Below, piece after piece: positions 7,845 to 16,700 of a stretch of 38,376 nucleotides of DNA. Numbering within the stretch: position 1 is the stretch's first letter; every line of letters starts with the position of its first letter. This stretch comes from Bacteroidales bacterium (GTDB lineage: Bacteria > Bacteroidota > Bacteroidia > Bacteroidales > Muribaculaceae): assembly GCA_020860515.1 (NCBI GenBank), contig JAJBUG010000077.1:122-38497 (forward strand). Direction: 5' to 3'. Made by a program: the position numbers and the translations under genes. The notes below the pieces were generated by a model, which saw only the letters and a program-made list of their open reading frames with translations, was not told the origin of the DNA and searched no databases.

Positions 7845-7852
7845 TATCTTTG
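7845..7852 (+). promoter_or_regulatory. -7 box of ftsY
   Basis: TATCTTTG is a full TAnnTTTG match, 23 bases before the ftsY ATG. It probably drives the long downstream run of overlapping genes. Confidence 0.7.
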
Positions 7853-7875
7853 CATTTTGAATAAAACCAAAGAAT

Positions 7876-8841
7876 ATGGGATTTTTTAAAAGTTTGTTCT
7901 CACGAGAGAAAAAGGACACACTCGACAAGGGCTTGGAGAAGACCAAGGAAGGTATCTTCTCGAAGCTGAAGCGCGTGTTTGTGGGTCGCCGCACAATCGA
8001 CGATGACTTCCTCGACGAACTCGAAGAGATACTCATAACCTCAGACGTAGGCACCGAAACCACCCTTAAAATCATAGATCGCATACGCGAGCGCGCCTCG
8101 CGCGACCGCTACGTAGGCAGCGACGAGCTCAATGATATGCTATGCGAAGAAATCACTGCCTTGCTTGCAACCGACAAGGACGAAAACCCGCAAGGTGAAT
8201 TTAAACTCCCCGAAGGTCGCAGGCCTTATGTGATAATGGTAGTTGGCGTAAATGGCGTGGGCAAGACCACAACAATTGGCAAGCTGGCTCACCAATATAA
8301 AAAGGCTGGCTACAAGGTGATGCTTGGAGCAGCCGACACATTCCGCGCTGCAGCCATTGAGCAGCTCGAAGAGTGGGCTCGACGCGCCGATGTGCCGATG
8401 ATTAAGCAAAAGCTTGGCAGCGATGCTGCAGCAGTGGCTTACGACACATTGTCGTCAGCTGTGGCTAATCATGTGGATGTGGCTATTATTGATACCGCTG
8501 GCCGACTCCACAACAAAAAGGGCCTGATGGACGAACTGACCAAGATAAAGAAATCAATGGCCAAGGTAGTGCCTGGGGCACCCGACGAAGTATTGCTGGT
8601 TCTTGACGGCAGCACTGGCCAGAATGCCTTTGAGCAGGCTCGACAATTCTCAGCTGCCACCCAGGTATCACATCTGGCAATTACCAAGCTCGATGGCACC
8701 GCCAAAGGCGGCGTAGTAATTGGCATCAGCGACCAATTCCAGATTCCTGTGAAATACATCGGACTTGGCGAGGGCATCAACGACCTGCAAGTATTCAACA
8801 AGAAAGAATTCGTAGGATCTCTTTTCGGCACCAAGGAATGA
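7876..8841 (+). CDS. ftsY: Signal recognition particle receptor FtsY
   Basis: A 321-residue SRP-type GTPase. The N domain helical bundle spans about 10-100 (DDFLDELEEILITSDVGTET). The G domain shows GVNGVGKTTT at 124-133, DTFRAAAIEQL, DTAGRLHNK, TKLDGTAKGG and IKYIGLGE-like VKYIGLGEGI near the end. The protein docks the ribosome-nascent chain-SRP complex at the inner membrane so that Ffh and FtsY hydrolyse GTP together. It lacks the long acidic A domain of E. coli FtsY and carries only a short basic/hydrophobic N-terminus (MGFFKSLFSREKK), as is normal in Bacteroidetes. Its stop overlaps the rimO start by four bases (ATGA). Confidence 0.97.
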   Translation: MGFFKSLFSREKKDTLDKGLEKTKEGIFSKLKRVFVGRRTIDDDFLDELEEILITSDVGTETTLKIIDRIRERASRDRYVGSDELNDMLCEEITALLATDKDENPQGEFKLPEGRRPYVIMVVGVNGVGKTTTIGKLAHQYKKAGYKVMLGAADTFRAAAIEQLEEWARRADVPMIKQKLGSDAAAVAYDTLSSAVANHVDVAIIDTAGRLHNKKGLMDELTKIKKSMAKVVPGAPDEVLLVLDGSTGQNAFEQARQFSAATQVSHLAITKLDGTAKGGVVIGISDQFQIPVKYIGLGEGINDLQVFNKKEFVGSLFGTKE

Positions 8842-10154
8842 AACCACGCACCGTTGACATCATTTCGATGGGTTGCTCGAAAAATCTGGTTGACAGCGAG
8901 CGCCTAATCAAGATGTTTGAGCAAGCTGGAATCACAGTCAACCACAATCCTGAGTGTCTGACTGGGGATGCTGTGATTGTGAACACCTGCGGATTTATCG
9001 GCGATGCTAAGCAAGAAAGCATCGAGATGATCCTGCAATGCTGCAATGCAAAGGCCGCCACCGCTACTAATGTCCAGCGAGTATATGTAATGGGATGCCT
9101 GTCGCAACGCTATGCCGAAGAACTTCCCGACAGCATTCCCGAAGTGGATGGCTGGTACGGCAAATTTGACTGGGGTGAAATAATCCGAGATCTCTGCGGC
9201 AGCGAGGCAAAGCTTCACCCATGGGAGCGCAAACTCACCACCCCTCCCCACTATGCCTATGTGAAAATAGCAGAGGGATGCAATCGCCATTGCGCATTCT
9301 GCGCCATTCCACTGATTACAGGCACCTATAAATCACGCCCTAAGGAAGAAATCCTGGAAGAGGTGAGAGATTTAGCAAGCCAAGGAGTAAAGGAGTTCAA
9401 TGTAATCGCTCAAGATTTGACATATTATGGTCTTGATCTTTACGGAAAGCAGGAAATAGCCAAGCTTGTTGACGAGATGGCTCAGATTCCAGGCGTGAAA
9501 TGGATTCGCCTACACTATGCCTATCCAACGCAGTTCCCCTACGATTTGCTTCCTGTGATGGCTCGCCATGACAATGTGTGCAAGTATCTCGACATAGCCT
9601 TGCAGCATATCAATGATAAGGTGCTGGCCAACATGCGGCGCCATATCACTGCCGATGAAACACGCCAACTTTTAAAACGCATCCGCCAAGAAGTGCCTGG
9701 CATCCATATTCGTACGACTTTGATGGTGGGTTTCCCTGGCGAGGGCACGGCTGAATTTCAGGAATTGCTTGATTTTGTCAAGGAACAGAAATTTGAGCGC
9801 ATGGGTGCTTTTGCTTACTGCGAGGAAGAAGACACTTATGCGGCCCGCAAGCTGAGAGATGAGGTGCCCGAAAAGGTAAAGGAACATCGACTCGACAAAT
9901 TGATGGCACTGCAAGAAGAAATTGCGCTTGCCAGCAACGAGGCAAAAGTAGGCACATTCCAAGAAATAGTAATCGACAGTGTGACTCCCGAGTATTACAT
10001 CGGTCGCACTCAATACGATTCCCCAGAGGTTGACCCCGAAGTTCTGATAAAGAAAGAGAAAGTTTCCCCCACGATGGAAGTTGGACAATTTTACAAAGTA
10101 GAAATCACAGGCGCGATGCCTTTCGAACTGATAGCAAAATACAATAAAGAATAA
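8838..10154 (+). CDS. rimO: Ribosomal protein S12 methylthiotransferase RimO
   Basis: A 438-residue radical-SAM methylthiotransferase that adds a methylthio group to an aspartate of ribosomal protein uS12. The N-terminal MTTase domain has cluster cysteines Cys13 (ISMGCSKNLVDSERL), Cys51 and Cys87. The radical-SAM motif CNRHCAFC supplies Cys148, Cys152 and Cys155, and GTYKSRP follows. A TRAM domain ends the protein (about 372-438). The ISMGCSKN start separates RimO from MiaB and MtaB. It overlaps ftsY by four bases and the next gene by one base (TAATG), pointing to one translationally coupled operon. Confidence 0.96.
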   Translation: MKPRTVDIISMGCSKNLVDSERLIKMFEQAGITVNHNPECLTGDAVIVNTCGFIGDAKQESIEMILQCCNAKAATATNVQRVYVMGCLSQRYAEELPDSIPEVDGWYGKFDWGEIIRDLCGSEAKLHPWERKLTTPPHYAYVKIAEGCNRHCAFCAIPLITGTYKSRPKEEILEEVRDLASQGVKEFNVIAQDLTYYGLDLYGKQEIAKLVDEMAQIPGVKWIRLHYAYPTQFPYDLLPVMARHDNVCKYLDIALQHINDKVLANMRRHITADETRQLLKRIRQEVPGIHIRTTLMVGFPGEGTAEFQELLDFVKEQKFERMGAFAYCEEEDTYAARKLRDEVPEKVKEHRLDKLMALQEEIALASNEAKVGTFQEIVIDSVTPEYYIGRTQYDSPEVDPEVLIKKEKVSPTMEVGQFYKVEITGAMPFELIAKYNKE

Positions 10155-11194
10155 TGGATCCAGTCACTCGATGGGCTCTCAACTGGTGCATCAGCAATCA
10201 TGTGCCGTTCTGCGCTTTTCGTGAGCCCGGAAAAGATAATGTAGATTTTTATAGCGCTCCCTCGCTTCTCAAGAATACTGAAGGGGTGCAAACCAACAGA
10301 TTTTTTATCGGAGAATTCAATCAGCCGTTTGCCGAAAGCTATTTCATACCGATGGAATATGATGCCCAGCAAACGCTCGAAGTGCGTCCATACGGACCAA
10401 AAAACGGTGGAAAGCGACTTGCTGCAGTCAACACTGACCATGAATATTACATTGAGTCAGTAGGTCAACTGATCGATGACCTGCACGCCCGAGGCATAGC
10501 AAAGACGGTGATCTCACGCATGACAGTGCGAGATGGGCGACTACCTGCAGCTGATGCTTTTGAATATCTTACAAAGAGGGCAAATAATCTCTTCTGCAGC
10601 TGTTGTTTTCACCCCAAGGCTGGATATTGGCTGGGAGCTACCCCAGAGATTATGCTTGAGGCTGACAAAGCCTCAAATAAATTCCACACGGTGGCTCTGG
10701 CAGGAACTAAAGCTACAGATGAGGCCTGGGATGAGAAAAATATCCAGGAGCAAACAATTGTGAGCGATTATATAGCCCATGCTCTCAATGGATTGGGAGC
10801 TGATTTTTCTAAAAGCGAAATGCACAATATGGATTTTGGCTCACTGCAGCATCTTGCTACCGATTTCAATGGCTGCCTCAATGATCTCGATGCGGCTGAA
10901 ATAATCAATGCTCTTAACCCTACGCCAGCACTTTGCGGCTATCCCAAGGAGCAAGCATTGGCTGACATTGCCAAAATCGAGAAGCAACCCCGAGGATGCT
11001 ATGGAGGGGTTATAGGTTTTCAGAGAGGAAGTGTAACCAAAGCTTATGTCAACATCCGCTCCATTCACTTTGGCCCTACTAAATATGCTCTGCGAGCAGG
11101 CGGAGGCATATTGGCTGACAGCAATCCCGAAGCCGAATGGCAAGAAACCGATCGCAAAATCACTAATCTCCTCAAATTAATTAACATCGAATAG
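10154..11194 (+). CDS. menF: Chorismate-binding enzyme, probable isochorismate synthase (MenF type)
   Basis: A 346-residue protein of the chorismate-utilising family. The conserved signatures are YWLGATPEIMLE, VALAGTKA, LQHLATDFNG, LNPTPALCGYPKEQAL, RGCYGGVIGF and LRAGGGILADSNPEAEW. The length and single-domain form suit isochorismate synthase, which converts chorismate to isochorismate for menaquinone. No glutamine amidotransferase partner lies nearby, which makes anthranilate or aminodeoxychorismate synthase less likely. The rest of the menaquinone genes are not in the window, so the assignment to MenF rests on family features only. It shares one base with rimO and is followed three bases later by an SGNH hydrolase gene. 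Confidence 0.75.
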   Translation: MDPVTRWALNWCISNHVPFCAFREPGKDNVDFYSAPSLLKNTEGVQTNRFFIGEFNQPFAESYFIPMEYDAQQTLEVRPYGPKNGGKRLAAVNTDHEYYIESVGQLIDDLHARGIAKTVISRMTVRDGRLPAADAFEYLTKRANNLFCSCCFHPKAGYWLGATPEIMLEADKASNKFHTVALAGTKATDEAWDEKNIQEQTIVSDYIAHALNGLGADFSKSEMHNMDFGSLQHLATDFNGCLNDLDAAEIINALNPTPALCGYPKEQALADIAKIEKQPRGCYGGVIGFQRGSVTKAYVNIRSIHFGPTKYALRAGGGILADSNPEAEWQETDRKITNLLKLINIE

Positions 11195-11197
11195 AAC

Positions 11198-12577
11198 TTG
11201 AAGAAAGGTTACCCATTTATAATATTATTTTCAGCCGTGACATTGGTAGCATTGCTATCATTGCTGCCTTGGCATGACCTTACGGGTGGAGTCATTAAAG
11301 ATTTTGACCTCTTTGGTGACTTGCGTCCTGACAGCACTCGCTCATCGCAAGTGGCAGGAAATGAATTTGTGGATCCAACGCTTGTGGCTGAAATACAAGA
11401 AGCAGCAGCTGACACGCTGCATAAGACCGATTCAATTACCACAACTCAGTCGGTGCCACCAGCCATTTCAAGCGTGCCTGTGGTGGTACGCGAAAATGGT
11501 GAGATGATCATCGAAGATTATACTGCTGGGAAAACTGGCTTGCAAAATTTGAAAAAAGCGCTTGCCCGCAACCGAGCTCGAATCGCTGTGATTGGCGACA
11601 GCTATATCGAAGGCGACATTTTAACTCAAGATATCCGCTCACAGCTCCAGACTCTCTACGGCGGACGAGGCGTGGGCTATGTGCCTGCTCACAGCCAAGT
11701 GGCTGGATTCCGGAGAACAGTAAATATCAAAGATGAGGGCTGGACCCAGTACGATGTGCAGAAGGCAAGCCACAAGCCGCATTTCAATATTGCTGGTGAA
11801 TATTTCATGGCTCCCGCCAAGGCCACAACTAAATACACAGGCTATTCCAAGGATTCCCGATTGGCATCCTGGGATAAGTCTTCGTTCTTATTCATAGCCC
11901 CTAAGGGGGGCAACATAATAATGGCCACCGACAGCACAGCCCAAGAATTTACCGTTTCGGCCAGTGAAGAACCTCAATTTTTAGTGATGAACGAGCCCAC
12001 AACTTCATTAAAAATAGACACTCAGATTCCTGGCCTCATATTCTTGGGCACTTGGCTCGAAGGCAACTCGGGAGTGACAGTTGATTGCATGAGCAATCGA
12101 GGCGACAGCGGGGCAAGCCATCGCAAAATCAATGCCGATTTGGCAGCCTTGATGCGCCAGCATGTCAACTACGACCTGATTATAGTAGAATATGGAATCA
12201 ACGCCCTTACTGCTGACCAATATAATTACAATGCTTATGGCAATCTTATGCGCCAAGTGTGTGAGCAGTTGCGCCTATGCTATCCAAATGCTGATATCCT
12301 GATGCTTGGCATTGGCGACCGAGGGCAAAAGATAAATGGGGCCGTACATTCGCTGCCGTCAGCACCCGCCATGGTAGCGGCTCAGCGCCAAGCTGCGCAT
12401 GATGCTGGAGTGCTGTTTTGGGACACTCGCGAGGCCATGGGTGGCCAAGATGCAGTGGTAGATTGGCGCAATCGCAAGTTAGTAAATGGCGATTTTATCC
12501 ATCTCAACTCAGCCGGAGGGCGCGAATTGGCTACTCTGCTGGTAAATTCAATCAAAAAAATGCTCTCCGATGAATAA
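11198..12577 (+). CDS. SGNH/GDSL-family hydrolase, membrane-anchored (O-acetylation partner 1, TTG start)
   Basis: A 459-residue protein with an N-terminal membrane anchor (GYPFIILFSAVTLVALLSLL, residues 4-23), a variable linker, then an SGNH domain from about 127. The nucleophile block is VIGDSYIEGD (Ser135) and the catalytic pair is DFIHLN (Asp432, His435). LIIVEYGINALT holds the block III asparagine-like position. The active site should face the periplasm. TTG at 11198 is used because no ATG exists before residue about 100 and the membrane anchor would be lost. Two more genes, SGNH and MBOAT, overlap downstream, which is the layout of AlgI/AlgJ- or DltB/DltD-like O-acetylation systems. It probably transfers or removes acetyl groups on a glycan (inference). 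Confidence 0.8.
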   Translation: MKKGYPFIILFSAVTLVALLSLLPWHDLTGGVIKDFDLFGDLRPDSTRSSQVAGNEFVDPTLVAEIQEAAADTLHKTDSITTTQSVPPAISSVPVVVRENGEMIIEDYTAGKTGLQNLKKALARNRARIAVIGDSYIEGDILTQDIRSQLQTLYGGRGVGYVPAHSQVAGFRRTVNIKDEGWTQYDVQKASHKPHFNIAGEYFMAPAKATTKYTGYSKDSRLASWDKSSFLFIAPKGGNIIMATDSTAQEFTVSASEEPQFLVMNEPTTSLKIDTQIPGLIFLGTWLEGNSGVTVDCMSNRGDSGASHRKINADLAALMRQHVNYDLIIVEYGINALTADQYNYNAYGNLMRQVCEQLRLCYPNADILMLGIGDRGQKINGAVHSLPSAPAMVAAQRQAAHDAGVLFWDTREAMGGQDAVVDWRNRKLVNGDFIHLNSAGGRELATLLVNSIKKMLSDE

Positions 12578-13916
12578 AATAAAATTAATAATATTATTAA
12601 TAATTTTTTGTGGGCTCCATAGGACATACGGAACCAATGGGACAAATAGTACGCTTGGGTCCCATGAGTCCCAAATTGCACAGGAAGACATCATTGATGA
12701 CGATGCCGACATCCGTGAAAATCCGGAAATCGAGGCACCTTCCACATTGGTCACTACCAATTATCAATCTTATCCCTTTCTGAAACTGAGCAGCAACCAT
12801 ATTTCTCTGAATGGGGCTGATTGGAGCGCGTTGCGACAACGATTTAGCGCAAGCGACGACACCGTGATCTCAGTGCTGCACATTGGTGATAGCCATATCC
12901 AGGCTGAGGGTTCCACAAGCCGCACTCGTGCCCTGCTCCAACATAAATATGGCAATGCTGGCCGTGGCCTCATCACCCCTTTCAAATTGGCTGGAACAAA
13001 TCAGCCGCTTGACTACAGCATTGTATCCACTTCCTCGTTCACTTCGGCCAAAGCTCTGAAACAACCTTGGCCCATAGAGATGGGTTTCACGGGAATTTCT
13101 TTGCAGCCTAAAAGCAAATTCTTTGAGTTCACTATCGGTGTGGAGGACCGTGGCGAAGGCAATGCTGTGGATTTCGACTTTGTGAGAGTTTTCACTCATG
13201 GCAACGCACCTACTCTTAAGTCAGTGTTGGTGCCACGAGGCAAACAATCAGCATATACCCAGACCAACCAAGCCGACACAATCACTATTTTCTTGCTTGA
13301 GCCTCAAGAACGCGTCACGCTTAACTTCGAGGCCAACGGTGCCTGCCAAATTTTCGGGTTTGAGTTGCAGAATCAGATGACAGGCCTGGTGTACCATGCG
13401 ATTGGCAACAATGGTGCCACCTACAACACCTATAATTCAATTCCCAATTTCGGACAAGATATAGCATCGCTGTCACCTCATTTGATAATCGTTAGCCTTG
13501 GAACCAACGAAGCGTTCGGGAAAATTTCTGACGAGACCTTCTATGCCAATGTAGATCGATTAGTGACCACAATCAAAGCTAACAACCCCGAGGCACAAAT
13601 CCTGCTCACCACCCCAGCCGAATGTCAGCGCTCTACCACCGTGCGCACTGGCAAAGGCAAAAAGCGACGCAGAGTGAAGAGCTACAGCGTGAACACCAAT
13701 GTAGCTCGCCTGCGCAATGTAATCCTGCGCTATGGCACCGACAATCAAGTGTCTACTTACGATTGGTATGCAGTGGCCGGAGGGGCTGGCAGTAGCGCCC
13801 ATTGGTTGAAAAAAGATCTTATGAAGAGTGACCGCATACATAACACCTGGGCAGGCTATGCTCTTCAGGGCAGTTTGCTGTATGATGCACTCGTTGAAGC
13901 AATGAATAATGATTGA
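12570..13916 (+). CDS. SGNH/GDSL-family hydrolase (O-acetylation partner 2)
   Basis: A 448-residue secreted or anchored protein with signal segment KIKLIILLIIFCGL. A low-complexity acidic stretch follows (EDIIDDDADIRENPEIE), then the SGNH domain. Catalytic blocks are VLHIGDSHIQAEG (Ser108), IIVSLGTNEAFG, and SDRIHNTWAGYALQG (Asp421, His424). It overlaps the preceding SGNH gene by eight bases and the MBOAT gene by eight bases, so the three are clearly coupled. The two SGNH proteins are only distantly alike, which suggests separate steps, for example acetyl relay and transfer to the glycan (inference). The substrate is unknown. Confidence 0.8.
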   Translation: MNKIKLIILLIIFCGLHRTYGTNGTNSTLGSHESQIAQEDIIDDDADIRENPEIEAPSTLVTTNYQSYPFLKLSSNHISLNGADWSALRQRFSASDDTVISVLHIGDSHIQAEGSTSRTRALLQHKYGNAGRGLITPFKLAGTNQPLDYSIVSTSSFTSAKALKQPWPIEMGFTGISLQPKSKFFEFTIGVEDRGEGNAVDFDFVRVFTHGNAPTLKSVLVPRGKQSAYTQTNQADTITIFLLEPQERVTLNFEANGACQIFGFELQNQMTGLVYHAIGNNGATYNTYNSIPNFGQDIASLSPHLIIVSLGTNEAFGKISDETFYANVDRLVTTIKANNPEAQILLTTPAECQRSTTVRTGKGKKRRRVKSYSVNTNVARLRNVILRYGTDNQVSTYDWYAVAGGAGSSAHWLKKDLMKSDRIHNTWAGYALQGSLLYDALVEAMNND

Positions 13917-15363
13917 GCTGCTAAAATATGATGCCGAGGCGCCCCTCCTGTTCAACACATGCCTATTCATGTTGTTGTTCTTGGGATTTTTGCTTGTGTA
14001 CCAAGCGATGCGGCGTTGGCCCACGGCTAAGATGATCTTTGTGATCATCTTTTCACTGTATTTTTACTACAAAAGCAGTGCTGAGTACTGCTTTATTTTG
14101 CTCGGCGTATGCGTAAGCGACTTCATTTTAGGCCAATGGATGGGACGGGTGAAGGGCAAGGCTGCAAAAAAAAGCATAATCTGGCTTAATGTGCTGCTTA
14201 ATCTTGGCATGTTGGTGTATTTCAAATACTTCAATTTGCTTTGGAGCACCTTTGCCAATATAACTAATACAAGCTTCGACCCTCTCAACATCGTGCTCCC
14301 TGCTGGCATCTCATTCTTTACTTTCCGCAGCATTAGCTATTTGGTGGATATTTACCGAGGAAAAATGGAGCCTTGCACCAACTTTTTGCATTACACCTTC
14401 TATCTTACATTCTTCCCACCTCTATTGGCTGGTCCTGTAGTCAGGGCCAAGGATATTCTCCCACAGATTGAAAGCAATCCTGTGGCTGACCGCACAATGG
14501 TAAGCGCAGGCCTATTCCTTATTATTGCCGGATTGGTAAAAAAAGTGATTGTAGCCGATTACATCAGTGGCAATTTTGTTGACCGTATCTTTGAAAATCC
14601 GTCGCTTTACACAGGCTTTGAGAACATGATGGGAGCCATTGGCTTTGCGCTGCAGCTCTATTGCGATTTCTCGGGCTATAGCGATATGGCCATTGGCATT
14701 GCCCTGCTGCTTGGCTATCGATTCAAGGATAATTTCAACCTCCCCTACAAGAGCCAAAACCCGACAGAATTTTGGAAACGTTGGCATATTTCCCTCTCAT
14801 CGTGGCTCATGGATTATCTCTACATTCCGCTCGGAGGTAATCGCAAAGGCAAGAATCGACAGAGATTCAATCTGATGGCCACAATGCTGCTTGGAGGCCT
14901 TTGGCATGGAGCCTCGTGGATGTATGTGCTATGGGGAGGTTACAATGGAGCCTTGCTTGTAGGCCACAAAGCGCTCAAGGGAAAGGGGGTGCCCGAGCAC
15001 CTGCGACAGCGGCGTTGGGTCAAAGCCTGCAATGTGCTTATAACCTTTGTACTCGTAGTGATTGGATTTTCATTCTTCCGCGCCTCGTCAATAGAAAAAG
15101 TTGGTGAAATGTATCATGCTATCTTTACCAATTTCCACATCGAGGTGCTGCCTCAGTTTGTGGCTGGATATTGGACTGTAGTGTTGCTGATGGCAATAGC
15201 GTTTGCATTCCATTTCATGCCTGACAGTTGGCATCAACGCATCAAGGAACGCTTTTATTGGCTTCCACAAGCCGTGCAAGCATTGATTCTCGCTCTGGTG
15301 ATTTTTATAGTAATCCAAGCACGCCAAAGCTCGCTGGTGCCTTTTATATATTTGCAGTATTGA
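13909..15363 (+). CDS. MBOAT-family O-acyltransferase (AlgI/DltB-like)
   Basis: A 484-residue integral membrane protein with about ten or more hydrophobic segments. MBOAT signatures: LPAGISFFTFRSISYLVDIY at 130-149, FFPPLLAGPVVRAKDILPQ at 168-186, FWKRWHISLSSWLMDYLYIP with His293, and GGLWHGASWMYVLWGG with the conserved catalytic His333. This family carries acyl groups, usually acetyl, from the cytoplasm across the inner membrane to a periplasmic acceptor. With two SGNH partners just upstream, it likely forms a glycan O-acetylation system. The target could be a capsule, an exopolysaccharide or another envelope glycan; the sequence does not say which. Confidence 0.92.
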   Translation: MIELLKYDAEAPLLFNTCLFMLLFLGFLLVYQAMRRWPTAKMIFVIIFSLYFYYKSSAEYCFILLGVCVSDFILGQWMGRVKGKAAKKSIIWLNVLLNLGMLVYFKYFNLLWSTFANITNTSFDPLNIVLPAGISFFTFRSISYLVDIYRGKMEPCTNFLHYTFYLTFFPPLLAGPVVRAKDILPQIESNPVADRTMVSAGLFLIIAGLVKKVIVADYISGNFVDRIFENPSLYTGFENMMGAIGFALQLYCDFSGYSDMAIGIALLLGYRFKDNFNLPYKSQNPTEFWKRWHISLSSWLMDYLYIPLGGNRKGKNRQRFNLMATMLLGGLWHGASWMYVLWGGYNGALLVGHKALKGKGVPEHLRQRRWVKACNVLITFVLVVIGFSFFRASSIEKVGEMYHAIFTNFHIEVLPQFVAGYWTVVLLMAIAFAFHFMPDSWHQRIKERFYWLPQAVQALILALVIFIVIQARQSSLVPFIYLQY

Positions 15364-15385
15364 AGGGATTTAAGAAATAACAGAC

Positions 15386-16195
15386 ATGACAACGGCCTCT
15401 ATAATTGCATATCACACCCCTTGGGAGGAACTGGAACAAGTCATCGGATGTGCTGAACGCTCGCCAATTGACAAGCTATGGATCATTGACCATGGCGACG
15501 ATGACCGGCTCCCTGAGTTGCTAAAAATCCATCCAATATGCGAATATGTGCGCCATCCCAATCTTGGATATGGCAGCGGACATAATGTGGCTATGCGCAG
15601 AGCTATAGAATTGGGCGCCACATATCATGCTGTGCTTAACCCTGACATCTGGTGGACTGATCCGGTAATAGAAGAATTAGTTGCGTATATGGATTCACAC
15701 CCTGATGTGGCCCAGATGATGCCTAAAATCTTTTATCCCGATGGCTCGCTTCAATACCAGTGCAAGATGTTGCCTCGGCCCATCGACTTGATACTCCGAG
15801 GATTCTTGCCAAAAAAAATCGGCGCTAAAATGCGGCGCCGATTTCAGCTCGAAGATTGGAGCTATGATGAAATTCTGAACGTGCCTTATCTAAATGGCTG
15901 CTTTATGTTTTTCCGCGTGGAGGCTCTGCACAAAGTGGGCATGTTTGACGAACGCTTTTTCATGTATCCTGAGGACATTGATATTACTCGCCGCATGCAC
16001 GAGCACTATCTGACCCTGTTTTATCCCAACGTAAGCATAACCCATGTGCTGGCAAGCGAATCAAAGCGCAACTCACGTCTGCGCCGCATCCACATCACCA
16101 ATATGATCAAATATTTCAACAAGTGGGGCTGGCTATTCGACGCCAAGCGCCGACTTTACAATCGCCAATTAAGCCACGCGATAGGCCGAAGTTGA
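15386..16195 (+). CDS. Family 2 glycosyltransferase
   Basis: A 269-residue GT-A fold glycosyltransferase of the rhamnosyltransferase-like GT2 group. Visible features are TASIIAYHTPWEELEQVI at the start, NLGYGSGHNVAMRRAIELG, the donor-metal motif VLNPDIWW, and NGCFMFFRVEALHKVGMFDE followed by FMYPEDIDITRRM. No membrane segment is present, so it acts in the cytoplasm. It starts 22 bases after the MBOAT gene and probably belongs to the same transcript, consistent with modification of one envelope glycan. Donor and acceptor are unknown. Its 3' end overlaps the convergent small gene on the minus strand by 27 bases. Confidence 0.88.
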   Translation: MTTASIIAYHTPWEELEQVIGCAERSPIDKLWIIDHGDDDRLPELLKIHPICEYVRHPNLGYGSGHNVAMRRAIELGATYHAVLNPDIWWTDPVIEELVAYMDSHPDVAQMMPKIFYPDGSLQYQCKMLPRPIDLILRGFLPKKIGAKMRRRFQLEDWSYDEILNVPYLNGCFMFFRVEALHKVGMFDERFFMYPEDIDITRRMHEHYLTLFYPNVSITHVLASESKRNSRLRRIHITNMIKYFNKWGWLFDAKRRLYNRQLSHAIGRS

Positions 16196-16381
16196 ACTCC
16201 AACCCTGAGTGAGATTGCGGATATTAAGGCTAATCATGCCAATGCATGCTCCTAATTCTTGCCTGATGCGCAGCAGCAGAGCACTCATTGAGGTTATGCC
16301 CGAAAGGCGCAGATTAAGGAGTTCGTGACCCATCATCGTAACTCGAGCGAAAATTACATCATTAATCGAAAAAGTCTTCAT
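16169..16381 (-). CDS. Small conserved-looking protein of unknown function
   Basis: A 70-residue protein beginning MKTFSINDVIFARVTMMGHE and containing LNLRLSGITSMSALLLRIRQ, ISLNIRNLTQGWS and a TSAYRVA tail. It shows alternating beta-like and helical segments, no signal peptide and no membrane helix. Support for a real gene: an ATG 35 bases downstream of a perfect -7 box (TATCTTTG on the minus strand), an independent transcript facing away from its neighbours, and protein-like composition. The style resembles small cytosolic proteins seen in gut Bacteroidales, but I cannot name a family. The promoter region carries an 11-bp inverted repeat. The stop lies inside the 3' end of the convergent glycosyltransferase gene. 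Confidence 0.65.
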   Translation of the reverse strand: MKTFSINDVIFARVTMMGHELLNLRLSGITSMSALLLRIRQELGACIGMISLNIRNLTQGWSSTSAYRVA

Positions 16382-16382
16382 T

Positions 16383-16428
16383 GTCGTATCTTTTTATATT
16401 GTTGTTATTTACAATGCAAAGATACGAC
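16383..16428 (-). promoter_or_regulatory. Promoter with flanking 11-bp inverted repeat for the small gene
   Basis: GTCGTATCTTT at 16383-16393 and AAAGATACGAC at 16418-16428 are perfect inverted copies. The distal copy contains the -7 box TATCTTTG (minus strand, 16417-16424). The proximal copy ends two bases before the ATG. Transcription would start between the arms, so the dyad is more likely a DNA operator than an RNA hairpin. Confidence 0.7.
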
Positions 16429-16534
16429 CCACCATGTGCTAAATTCAAGCACACCAAAGTTAAAAATCCAATAAAATAGATGTTCTATATGTTGGTTTCG
16501 TTGAAAAATGGTTGGAACGGAAACTCATAAAAGA

Positions 16535-16570
16535 AAAACAGCTCAGTGAATCAATCACCTGAGCTGTTTT
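16535..16570 (-). terminator. Intrinsic terminator of tRNA-Pro
   Basis: AAAACAGCTCAG at 16535-16546 is perfectly complementary to CTGAGCTGTTTT at 16559-16570, giving a 12-bp stem with a 12-base loop. On the minus strand it follows the tRNA and ends in TTTTCTTTT. Confidence 0.85.
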
Positions 16571-16586
16571 CTGCCGTTTGAGCTTG

Positions 16587-16660
16587 TCGGGGTTACTAGA
16601 CTCGAACTAGCGACCTCACGCCCCCCAGACGCGTACTCTAACCAACTGAGCTAAACCCCG
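16587..16660 (-). tRNA. tRNA-Pro(GGG)
   Basis: The minus strand folds as a 74-nt cloverleaf. The acceptor stem is CGGGGTT/AACCCCG with discriminator A, the D arm GCTC...GAGT, the anticodon loop CTGGGGG with anticodon GGG, and the T arm GCTAG-TTCGAGT-CTAGT. CCA is not encoded. Confidence 0.96.
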
Positions 16661-16692
16661 AACTTATGAGGGTTGTTTCTCAAACGGCACTG

Positions 16693-16700
16693 CAAAGTTA
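16693..16700 (-). promoter_or_regulatory. -7 box of tRNA-Pro
   Basis: TAACTTTG on the minus strand, 32 bases before the tRNA 5' end. Confidence 0.7.
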
